This document shows positions 10,566 through 17,510 of a DNA stretch of 51,913 nt, piece by piece (position 1 is the first letter of the stretch; each line of letters begins with the position of its first letter). Origin of the DNA: Gammaproteobacteria bacterium. GTDB taxonomy: Bacteria; Pseudomonadota; Gammaproteobacteria; Steroidobacterales; Steroidobacteraceae. The stretch is from assembly GCA_028293745.1 (NCBI GenBank), contig JAQGOF010000082.1:1-51913 (forward strand), written 5' to 3'. The notes beneath the pieces were generated by a model, which saw only the letters and a program-made list of their open reading frames with translations, was not told the origin of the DNA and did no database searches. The position numbers were made by a program, and so were the translations under genes.

Positions 10566-11320
10566 CAACGCGACTTCCCCTGCAACTCGGAAGCTGCGGT
10601 CTGATACAACTTCTTGAGCTCCCCCTCCATGTCAACTTGCAGCTGCTCCATCGCTGCCGCATCTGTGACGCGAGGTACGTAACGCGGTGCACCGATCGCG
10701 ACGACGACTCGCGTGAACGGCACCGGGATTACAAACTTGTCCCACTTCACGAGCCAGGCGCGCGCGGCAGCATAGGCCATTGGCAACATCGGGCGGCCTG
10801 ACATCTGCGCCAGGAGAATGGCGCCCGGCTTGAATTTGAACCGCGGCCCGCGCGGACCATCGGGTGTAATGACGGGCGACAGTTGGTCCTTCACGAGCGC
10901 CTGGTAGTAGTCGCGCAACGAGCGGGCCCCGGTGTGACTCGATGAGCCGCGAATGACCCCGCCGCCGAGTCGCCGCACCATCATCGCCCCGAGATCGCCA
11001 TCCACCGACGGGCTGATCAGCCACCCAACCGCGAGTCCACGCGGGCGTTGCTCCAGCAGGTAGCGGGCGCAGAACAGCTGGTGCTGATGCCAGTAACACG
11101 GAACCAGCGAAGGCGCCTTGGCCAGCGCGGCATCGAGATTCTCAGCACCCACCACACGCACGACCCGGCAGGTACGCAGCCATGTCTTGATGATGGCGAG
11201 CCCCAAGGGAACTGCCAGCCGGTACAGCAGGCGCCGGCCGGGCGTCATGCGGCGGCTCGATCGCGTTGTCTTGCGGTAGAACGAGTTACGAAGGCCGTCG
11301 TCCGGCCCCGGATCGGTCAT
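10565..11320 (-). CDS. DUF374 / lysophospholipid acyltransferase-like protein
   Basis: A 251-residue membrane-associated acyltransferase of the DUF374 group. The diagnostic block is ITPDGPRGPRFKFKPGAILLAQMSGRP in the middle, with WLISPSVDGDLGAMMVRRLGG before it. Members are thought to acylate lipid A-like or lysophospholipid acceptors. A hydrophobic stretch near residues 30-50 may anchor it. It is translationally coupled to the GT9 gene downstream, which supports a role in envelope lipid or lipopolysaccharide modification. It is divergent from the P450 gene, with only 48 bp between the starts. Confidence 0.85.
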   Translation of the reverse strand: MTDPGPDDGLRNSFYRKTTRSSRRMTPGRRLLYRLAVPLGLAIIKTWLRTCRVVRVVGAENLDAALAKAPSLVPCYWHQHQLFCARYLLEQRPRGLAVGWLISPSVDGDLGAMMVRRLGGGVIRGSSSHTGARSLRDYYQALVKDQLSPVITPDGPRGPRFKFKPGAILLAQMSGRPMLPMAYAAARAWLVKWDKFVIPVPFTRVVVAIGAPRYVPRVTDAAAMEQLQVDMEGELKKLYQTAASELQGKSR

Positions 11321-11368
11321 AGGGGTTCCGAGTAGGATAGAATTAGGGTTTTGCTCATCGCCACCTGC

Positions 11369-12664
11369 ATGACCGCTATCGAGTCCGAGTCAAAACATCC
11401 GCCCGAGGCCGAGCTTCAGTTCGATATCGGCTCCACGGACGACTCCCTGGAGCGCATGACGGAGCTGTTCGCCCGACTCGGCGACACCTACCGGGTGTTT
11501 GCGCCGGGGCGCAAGTCGTACACCTACGTCATCCATCATCCCGACGATGTCAAGCGTGTGCTCGTCTCCAATCACCGCAACTATACCAAGGGCGTCGGTC
11601 TCGACCGCGTCAAGATTCTCCTCGGCAAGGGAATCATGACCAGCGAAGGCGAGCTGTGGCGGCGGCAACGATACATGATGCAGCCGTTTTTTCATCGTCG
11701 TGTCGTGACGGAGTTTGCCCGGGCTCTGGATGCAGTGAACGAGCGCTTCATCGAGCGGTGGGACGGTTACGCCGCCCGAGCCGAGCCGCTCAACGTCACC
11801 GAAGAGATGAGCGAGCTGACGCTCGATATTGTGCTGCGCTCCATCTTCGGCCGCGACCTGGAGCAACTCGCCGAGGCATTCGCCCTCGTGACCAAGGAGC
11901 CAGCGCGCGACCTGCAGTTCGCCTTCAAATTCCGCTCACTTACGAAGCTCGTGGCCGCCGTCATTCAACGCCGCCGCGCAGGCCAGGAAGAGCATTTCGA
12001 CTTCGTCGGGATGCTCATGAGTGCCCGCGACAAGGAAACCGGCAATCCCATGGGGGACCGCGAGCTCATCGATGAGATCATGACGCTGGTGGTCGCAGGA
12101 CACGAGACCACTGCGAGTGCCCTCAATTGGACCTGGTACCTCATTTCCCAGTACCCCGAAGTGGAATCCCGGCTGCGCGCCGAGATCGACGCCTCCCCGG
12201 TGCTGTCCGCGCCGGGTCTCGAGCAGATGGAAGCCCTGGCCTACACCCGCCAGGTCATCGATGAGGCGCTGCGGTTGTATCCTCCCGGCTGGCTGTTATC
12301 CCGCCGGGCAGTCGAGGCGGATGTACTGGGCGGTTACAATATTCCCGCAGGCAGCAACGTCTTGTTGCCTTTGTATCTGTTGCACAGGCATCCGCGCTTC
12401 TGGAAGGATCCGGACGTGTTCTGGCCCGAGCGGTTTGCTCCGGAGCACGAAGCAGAACGCCCACGTTTTGCTTACATGCCGTTCGCGGCCGGGCCACGAC
12501 ACTGTATAGGCGAGACGCTCGCCTTGTACGAGATGCTGATGCACCTGTACAAAATGGTCCGCCGCTTCCGGCTGGTCTACGTACCTGACAAGCCGCTGGA
12601 GCTCGAAGCGCAGATCAACCTTCGCACCCGTCATCCACTGTACATGAGGCTGGAACGCCGCTGA
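11369..12664 (+). CDS. Cytochrome P450
   Basis: A soluble 431-residue cytochrome P450 monooxygenase. The I-helix oxygen-activation motif is AGHETTAS (A243-S250). The ExxR motif lies in EALRLYPPGW. The heme loop is FAAGPRHCIGE with C379 as axial ligand. The CYP102/4-like sequence style and its direct coupling to an acyl-AMP ligase with a carrier domain suggest that a fatty-acyl substrate is hydroxylated. The ATG at 11369 lacks a clear ribosome site. An in-frame TTG at 11351 and a possible -10 (TAGAAT, 11338-11343) leave the start uncertain. The stop overlaps the next start (TGATG). No redox partner is adjacent. Confidence 0.93.
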   Translation: MTAIESESKHPPEAELQFDIGSTDDSLERMTELFARLGDTYRVFAPGRKSYTYVIHHPDDVKRVLVSNHRNYTKGVGLDRVKILLGKGIMTSEGELWRRQRYMMQPFFHRRVVTEFARALDAVNERFIERWDGYAARAEPLNVTEEMSELTLDIVLRSIFGRDLEQLAEAFALVTKEPARDLQFAFKFRSLTKLVAAVIQRRRAGQEEHFDFVGMLMSARDKETGNPMGDRELIDEIMTLVVAGHETTASALNWTWYLISQYPEVESRLRAEIDASPVLSAPGLEQMEALAYTRQVIDEALRLYPPGWLLSRRAVEADVLGGYNIPAGSNVLLPLYLLHRHPRFWKDPDVFWPERFAPEHEAERPRFAYMPFAAGPRHCIGETLALYEMLMHLYKMVRRFRLVYVPDKPLELEAQINLRTRHPLYMRLERR

Positions 12665-14622
12665 TGTTGAAAGCCACGACACTGACCGAGCTGATCGAAA
12701 GCAACCGTAATGTTCCGCGGAGCATCACCTATCTCGAAGGCGAGAACGACTCCCGCGAGGTTACGTTTGGCGAACTTTACGAGCGTGCGACGGGCATCCT
12801 CTATCACCTGCAACGTATCGGCGCCCGCCGCGGCGACAAGCTGATCCTGCTGCTCGCCAACAACGAACAGTTCATTGACGCATTCTGGGCCGCCATCCTC
12901 GGCGGTATCATTCCCGTCCCTGTGGCGCCCGGCATCAGCGATGAGCATCGGCACAAACTGCTGCGAATCGCGCGCAAACTGGGCAACCCCTACATCTACT
13001 CGGAGCGCAGAACCCTCGACCGCATCGGCACGTTCGCCGCACAGGTAGGAGAGTCCGAGACGTTCGCGAACCTCCGCTCGCGAACGTTCCTCATTGACGA
13101 CCTGGATGACATCTCCCGGCCCGGCAAGCCCTACATGGCGCAGCCCGACGACGTTGCATTCATTCAGTTCTCCTCCGGCTCCACGAGCGAGCCCAAGGGT
13201 GTCGTACTGACCCACGGCAACATCGTCGCAAACGCCCGGGGCACGCTCGAGGCGGCCAGATTTACCGAGAACGATGTCAGCCTGTCATGGATGCCCCTGA
13301 CGCATGACATGGGCCTCATCGGCTTTCACATCATGATGTTTTCGGCCCGGATCCACACGCATCTCATGCCGACCGAGTTGTTTATCCGGCGGCCGCTGCT
13401 GTGGCTGTCGCTCGCCACCCGGATTCGAGCCACCATCCTGTGCTCACCGAACTTCGGTTACCGGCACTACCTCAAAGTCCTGGGCGACCGTCCGATCGAC
13501 GCCGTGGACCTGGCGCCCGTGCGGCTCATATTCAACGGCGCCGAGCCGATTTCGGTACCTTTGTGCAACGAGTTCCTGGACCGGCTCGAGCCTGCGAAAC
13601 TGAAGCGCACGGCCATGTTTCCCGTATACGGCCTCGCCGAGGCATCGCTGGCCGTCAGTTTCCCGCCACTGGGCTCTCCACTTCAAACATTGTCACTCGA
13701 CCGCCATCGCATGAACGTCGGTGATCCGGTTGAGCGTGTGCCCAACACGCACAAGGACGCCATCGAGCTCGTGTCGGAGGGCAAGGCCATTCCGTACAGT
13801 CTCGTGCGGATCGCAGGAGATGACGATCAACCGTTGCCCGAGGGACGTATCGGCCACGTACACATCTCAGGAACCAACGTCACGCGCGGCTACTACGAAA
13901 ATCCGGAGGCCAACGCCGAGGCCTTCACCCCCGACCGCTGGCTGAAGACCGGTGACCTGGGCGTGATACTCGAGGGCAACCTCTACATCTCGGGCCGCGC
14001 CAAGGAAATTATCTTCGTCAACGGTCAGAACTACTACCCGCACGATCTCGAAGCGATTGCGCAGCGTGCCCAGGGGCTGGATCTCGGCAAGGTGGTCGCA
14101 GCCGGAGCGCGGCCGCGCGGCGCGCAGACCGAGCAGCTGGTCGTGTTTGTGCTTCACCGCGGCGGCGTGGAGGAATTCCTGCCCATTGCGACCGAAGTGT
14201 CACGTCTCATCAACGAGCAGGCCGGCCTCGAAGTGGCCGATGTCATCCCGGTCAAGCGCATTCCGAAGACCACCAGCGGCAAGATCCAACGGCACCTGTT
14301 GGAGGAGAGTTACGAAGAGGGCGAATTCACGGCCGAGCTCGAGGAGCTCGCCGCCCTGCGCACGGCCCAGCGCGGCCCGCAATCCACAGCGCTCAACCAG
14401 ATCGAGGACAGCCTGCGGGTCATCTGCGAAGCGGCCCTGCCCGGCAAGCGGGTTGACGTAGAGGACAACTTGTTCGAAATCGGCGCGAGCTCCCTGAAGC
14501 TCATCGAGATCCACGAGCAGATCGACCGGCAGTATCCGGGCCTGGTGGACCTCACCGAATTGTTCGATTTCCCCACCATCACAGAGCTCGCCCGGCACCT
14601 GGAAGACAAGCTCGCGGCCTGA
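12664..14622 (+). CDS. Fatty-acyl-AMP ligase fused to an acyl carrier domain
   Basis: A 652-residue enzyme of the acyl-adenylating superfamily. The AMP-binding core (about 1-545) has FSSGSTSEPKGVVLTHGN at about 169, PVYGLAEASLAVSFPPLG, and TGDLGVILEGNLYISGRAKEIIFVNGQNYYP. The C-terminal hinge and lysine loop is IPKTTSGKIQR. A carrier domain (about 560-645) follows, with the phosphopantetheine attachment serine S610 in EIGASSLKLIE. The architecture and FAAL-like sequence suggest that a fatty acid is activated as acyl-AMP and loaded on its own carrier rather than on CoA. Coupled to the P450, it could present an acyl-carrier substrate for hydroxylation. No ketosynthase or NRPS genes are nearby. 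Confidence 0.88.
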   Translation: MLKATTLTELIESNRNVPRSITYLEGENDSREVTFGELYERATGILYHLQRIGARRGDKLILLLANNEQFIDAFWAAILGGIIPVPVAPGISDEHRHKLLRIARKLGNPYIYSERRTLDRIGTFAAQVGESETFANLRSRTFLIDDLDDISRPGKPYMAQPDDVAFIQFSSGSTSEPKGVVLTHGNIVANARGTLEAARFTENDVSLSWMPLTHDMGLIGFHIMMFSARIHTHLMPTELFIRRPLLWLSLATRIRATILCSPNFGYRHYLKVLGDRPIDAVDLAPVRLIFNGAEPISVPLCNEFLDRLEPAKLKRTAMFPVYGLAEASLAVSFPPLGSPLQTLSLDRHRMNVGDPVERVPNTHKDAIELVSEGKAIPYSLVRIAGDDDQPLPEGRIGHVHISGTNVTRGYYENPEANAEAFTPDRWLKTGDLGVILEGNLYISGRAKEIIFVNGQNYYPHDLEAIAQRAQGLDLGKVVAAGARPRGAQTEQLVVFVLHRGGVEEFLPIATEVSRLINEQAGLEVADVIPVKRIPKTTSGKIQRHLLEESYEEGEFTAELEELAALRTAQRGPQSTALNQIEDSLRVICEAALPGKRVDVEDNLFEIGASSLKLIEIHEQIDRQYPGLVDLTELFDFPTITELARHLEDKLAA

Positions 14623-14639
14623 GGGTATTATCCGGCACC

Positions 14640-15044
14640 ATGCACGCCAATCCGACCGAGCAGCGCTTGTCCGAATGCGGCATCCGGCCGACGGCCCAGC
14701 GGGTCCAGATCGCCCTGCTGTTGCTGGCGGCCCCCCAGCACCTGTCGGCCGAGCAGATCCTGGCCAGCCTGCGCTCGGCGGGCGCCCGGGTGTCCAAGGC
14801 AACTGTCTACAACACGCTCAACTTGTTTGCGGCGCGCGGGCTGATCCGCCAACTGTCGGTGGACGGGTCGCGGGCGTGGTTTGATTCAAACGTCGATGCG
14901 CACTACCACTTCCACGATGTGGCCAGTGGCGCGCTGATCGACGTGCCCGTTCCCGAGGTTGAGTTCAGCAAGCTGCCCGCGCCGCCCCCGGGCACGGAAG
15001 TGGCGGGCATCGACCTCGTCATCCGCCTGCGCAAGAAGTCATAA
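14640..15044 (+). CDS. Fur family regulator lacking the CxxC zinc sites
   Basis: A 134-residue member of the Fur/PerR/Irr superfamily. The N-terminal winged helix runs through RPTAQRVQIALLLL and SAGARVSKATVYNTLNLFAARGLI. The metal-binding histidine cluster is DAHYHFHDV. The C-terminal CxxC pairs of classical Fur and Zur are absent, and the tail ends soon after the dimerisation strand, a layout closer to Irr- or PerR-like members without structural zinc. Irr-like heme or iron sensing is possible but unproven. It lies 17 bp after the ligase gene and 2 bp before the esterase gene, so it may be co-transcribed with either. Confidence 0.85.
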   Translation: MHANPTEQRLSECGIRPTAQRVQIALLLLAAPQHLSAEQILASLRSAGARVSKATVYNTLNLFAARGLIRQLSVDGSRAWFDSNVDAHYHFHDVASGALIDVPVPEVEFSKLPAPPPGTEVAGIDLVIRLRKKS

Positions 15045-15046
15045 CG

Positions 15047-15703
15047 TTGCTCGAAGCCATCGAGATCGAAACCGGCCGCAAACCGACCGGCGCTGTCATC
15101 TGGCTGCACGGGCTGGGCGCGGATGGCCATGATTTCGCGCCCATCGTCCCGCAGCTGGTGGGCCCCGATGAGCGCCCCCTGCGCTTCGTGTTTCCGCATG
15201 CGCCCGTCCGGCCCGTGACGATCAACGGGGGGATGCCGATGCGGGCGTGGTACGACATCCTCGGCTTCGACCGCGGAATCCCGCAGGATACCGCCGGGAT
15301 CCGGGCCTCCGCGGCGGAAGCTGCCGAACTGATCAGCCGGGAAAACCAGCGCGGCATTCCCACCAAGCGCATCGTCCTGGGCGGCTTTTCTCAGGGGGGC
15401 GCAATTTCGCTGTTCGCCGGCCCCCGCCACCCCGAAAAGCTGGCCGGCATCATGGGCCTGTCCTGCTACCTGCTCCTGGAAGACCTGCTTCCGGCGGAGC
15501 GCACGCGGGTCAACTACCAGACGCCCATCTTCCTCGCCCACGGTACCCAGGACCCGGTGGTCGATGTGCGGCGAGGAACGGAAGCCAGGCAATTACTCGA
15601 AGCCGGCGGCTACCCCGTCGAATGGCATGCCTACCCCATGCCCCATTCCGTCTGCCCGCAGGAAATCGAAGACATCGCGGCATGGCTGCGAAAAGTCCTC
15701 TGA
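15047..15703 (+). CDS. Alpha/beta-hydrolase carboxylesterase
   Basis: A 218-residue serine hydrolase of the phospholipase/carboxylesterase family (EstB/YpfH-like). Visible elements are VIWLHGLGADGHDF (oxyanion-hole strand), nucleophile serine in GGFSQGGA, acid in HGTQDPVVD and catalytic histidine in MPHSV. Length is normal for the family. The start appears to be a TTG at 15047, two bases after the Fur-family stop; no upstream ATG/GTG in frame would preserve the fold. Natural substrate unknown, probably a short acyl or thioester. Confidence 0.88.
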   Translation: MLEAIEIETGRKPTGAVIWLHGLGADGHDFAPIVPQLVGPDERPLRFVFPHAPVRPVTINGGMPMRAWYDILGFDRGIPQDTAGIRASAAEAAELISRENQRGIPTKRIVLGGFSQGGAISLFAGPRHPEKLAGIMGLSCYLLLEDLLPAERTRVNYQTPIFLAHGTQDPVVDVRRGTEARQLLEAGGYPVEWHAYPMPHSVCPQEIEDIAAWLRKVL

Positions 15704-15726
15704 CCCGCTAGAATTCGTAATTCGGT

Positions 15727-15802
15727 GCCGACTTAGCTCAGCTGGTAGAGCACATCATTCGTAATGATGGGGTCCACGGTTCGATTCCGTGAGTCGGCAC
15801 CA
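15727..15802 (+). tRNA. tRNA-Thr (anticodon CGT)
   Basis: A full cloverleaf can be drawn: acceptor GCCGACT/AGTCGGC, D-stem GCTC/GAGC, anticodon stem CATCA/TGATG around loop TTCGTAA (anticodon CGT, reading ACG), a 5-nt variable loop, T-stem CACGG/CCGTG around TTCGATT, then discriminator A and an encoded CCA. No second copy of its 3' end was seen downstream, so there is no sign that the neighbouring injection-system locus integrated here. Confidence 0.97.
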
Positions 15803-15898
15803 CTTGAGACCCTCGCCAGCTGCCCGCAAGCGGCCTGTGATAAATGCCGCGCAGGTGACAGGATAAACTGGGTACACCGTACGGCGCCGCATACCAAG

Positions 15899-16948
15899 AT
15901 GGAAACGCATTCACGCGAGCCGCACCTCCTCCGTGCTGCTGCCTTGAATGGTACGGATCTGTCGCACGTCGGCCTGATCGGCCGCTCACCCGCGTTTCGC
16001 GCTGCAACACACCTGATTCAACGCCTGGCCGAAGCCAATGTGGCCGTGCTCGTGCTCGGTGAAACGGGTACCGGCAAGGAGCTCGCCGCTCGCGCCATTC
16101 ACTACCTGGGCACGCGCCGTGATTTTCCGTTCATACCGATCAATTGCGGTGCGATCCCCGACACCCTGGTCGAGAGCGAGCTCTTCGGCCATGTACGCGG
16201 CGCATTCACCGACGCGCGCGACACACAACCCGGCCTGGTAGTGCAAGCCCATGAGGGCACACTGTTTCTTGATGAGGTAGATGCGCTCAGTATCAAGGCG
16301 CAGATAGCTTTGTTGCGTTTTCTGCAAGACGGAAGCTTCAGGCCCATCGGCGCGAGGACTTCCTCGCAATCCAAAGCGCGGGTAATCGCCGCAACAAACG
16401 CCGACCTCGAAGAACGTGTGCAGTCTGGTGCGTTTCGCCGCGACCTCTTCTTCCGTTTGTCAGTCGTACCCGTGAACCTGCCGCCGCTGCGCGAGCGCGA
16501 AGGCGACGTGAGACTGCTTGCCGAAGCGTTCTTGCATACGCTGGCCAACGAGGACGCGCACGGTCCGCGGCGCATGGACCCTACTTCGCTTCTCAGGCTC
16601 GAACGGTATACCTGGCCGGGCAATGTCAGAGAGCTTGCCAATGTTATCCAGCGCGCCTTCCTGCTGGCCGAAGGTGATTGTCTGACGCTCACGGCGGATG
16701 CGCTGGGTCCGGCCGAAGAGCATGGCGCGCCCGCGGGCGCAGAGGAGCTTGCCCTGCCCGGCTCCTATCGCCAGGCGCGCAAGCAAGTCATTGCCGACTT
16801 CGAGCGCCGCTTCGTCAGCCGCGCACTGGCGGAAAGCGGCGGAAACGTATCTCTCGCAGCGAAACGTGTCGGCAAGGAGCGCCGCAGTTTCGGCCGACTC
16901 CTCAAGAAACACGGCATTGCGCGCAGCGATTACTCACTAGTCCCCTGA
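15899..16948 (+). CDS. Orphan sigma-54 activator (AAA+ plus Fis-type HTH)
   Basis: A 349-residue enhancer-binding protein without a receiver or other sensory domain; only about 20 residues precede the AAA+ domain. Walker A is GETGTGKE (54-61), Walker B is GTLFLDEVDAL, and the arginine-finger region holds FRRDLFFRLSVVP. The sigma-54 contact loop reads GAFTDA (101-106) rather than the usual GAFTGA. A Fis-like HTH ends the protein (about 305-345, GGNVSLAAKRVGKERRSFGRLL). The reading frame is open back into the tRNA gene, but the ATG at 15899 gives a protein starting just before the domain. It lies directly upstream of a sigma-54-type promoter that faces the injection-system genes, so it is probably their dedicated activator. 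With no sensory domain, activity may be set by its level or by a partner. Confidence 0.92.
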   Translation: METHSREPHLLRAAALNGTDLSHVGLIGRSPAFRAATHLIQRLAEANVAVLVLGETGTGKELAARAIHYLGTRRDFPFIPINCGAIPDTLVESELFGHVRGAFTDARDTQPGLVVQAHEGTLFLDEVDALSIKAQIALLRFLQDGSFRPIGARTSSQSKARVIAATNADLEERVQSGAFRRDLFFRLSVVPVNLPPLREREGDVRLLAEAFLHTLANEDAHGPRRMDPTSLLRLERYTWPGNVRELANVIQRAFLLAEGDCLTLTADALGPAEEHGAPAGAEELALPGSYRQARKQVIADFERRFVSRALAESGGNVSLAAKRVGKERRSFGRLLKKHGIARSDYSLVP

Positions 16949-16980
16949 CGGCGCAGGCGAATCCCCTGACGGCGTAGGCG
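16941..16980. repeat. 21-bp-period tandem direct repeat
   Basis: TCCCCTGACGGCGCAGGCG (16941-16959) and TCCCCTGACGGCGTAGGCG (16962-16980) differ at one base and start 21 bp apart, about two helical turns. The first copy contains the stop codon of the sigma-54 activator. It lies about 220 bp upstream of the sigma-54 promoter and may be an activator or accessory binding site. Confidence 0.6.
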
Positions 16981-17014
16981 CGCTGCACCGCGCAAGATGG
17001 TTGTGCCTGCGCAC

Positions 17015-17047
17015 CGGTGGGCCGTTTTGCGCCCACGGTGGGCCGTT
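17015..17047. promoter_or_regulatory. Candidate upstream activator sites (direct and inverted repeats)
   Basis: CGGTGGGCCGTT occurs exactly at 17015-17026 and 17036-17047, again 21 bp apart. Overlapping it, GCCCAC-G-GTGGGC (17031-17043) is a perfect 6-bp-arm inverted repeat, and GTGGGC (17017-17022) pairs with GCCCAC (17031-17036). The sites lie about 150 bp upstream of the -24/-12 promoter, the usual distance for enhancer sites bound by sigma-54 activators. Binding by the adjacent activator is inference. The 17017-17036 arms could instead form a terminator-like hairpin, but no T-run follows. Confidence 0.5.
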
Positions 17048-17178
17048 GACGTCCCCTGCGTTTTCTCGTGCAGCCGCCGGCTCTTGCTTCGCTGGCCTGG
17101 GTCGCATCGCACCCGGCACAGCCGCAACTATCCATGCAAGTGTTTGATTCCCCACATCTGACTCAACACAACTGCGCG

Positions 17179-17194
17179 TGGCACGAGATCTGCA
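17179..17194 (+). promoter_or_regulatory. Sigma-54 (-24/-12) promoter
   Basis: TGGCACGAGATCTGCA matches the sigma-54 consensus TGGCACGrNNNTTGCW at every defined position except one (C for the first T of TTGC). The invariant GG (17180-17181) and GC (17192-17193) are separated by the required 10 bp. Transcription would start near 17205, 25 bp before the first gene of the injection-system operon. Confidence 0.8.
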
Positions 17195-17230
17195 ATGAGT
17201 GTGTCATCACGCACGGAGCGTAGGCATGAG

Positions 17231-17488
17231 ATGGACAACCAACCGCCCCTGGTGGCGGAAATCGAAGAGCTTCTCCGGCGCTATCTGCAAGCACACCCGC
17301 AGGCGAATGACAGCGAGCGCGGCATCCGCGAATGGTGGCTGCGCAATACGCCCCGCAGCTATTCGGCGGCCGATGTGCACGAAGCGATCCAACGCCTGGT
17401 AGCATCCGGTGAACTGGCAAAGCTCGTTCTGCCCGATGGTCAGTGCACCTACGCGAGCTCCGGCGGATCCCGAAACCGCAACCCTTGA
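17231..17488 (+). CDS. Small leader protein, possible winged helix
   Basis: An 85-residue protein without a recognised family. The pattern EIEELLRRYLQAHPQANDSERGIREWW, then SYSAADVHEAIQRLVASGELAKLVLPDGQCTYAS, looks like a helix-rich unit ending in a wing-type beta hairpin. This suggests a winged-helix fold, either DNA-binding or a structural adaptor. It is the first gene after the sigma-54 promoter and lies 22 bp before the sheath gene. The start at 17231 is preceded by GGAG at 17216-17219; an in-frame ATG at 17195 sits on the -12 element itself and would precede the expected transcript start. Confidence 0.65.
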   Translation: MDNQPPLVAEIEELLRRYLQAHPQANDSERGIREWWLRNTPRSYSAADVHEAIQRLVASGELAKLVLPDGQCTYASSGGSRNRNP

Positions 17489-17510
17489 CGCTCTTTGATG
17501 GAGGAATTCC

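Noticed and set aside
15727..15802. tRNA-Thr as an integration site for the eCIS locus
   Set aside because: No copy of the tRNA 3' end was seen downstream to 48500 and no integrase gene is present, so island integration here has no support in the sequence.
15764..15898. N-terminal extension of the sigma-54 activator starting inside the tRNA gene
   Set aside because: The frame is open, but the added residues do not look like a domain and a start inside a tRNA is implausible.
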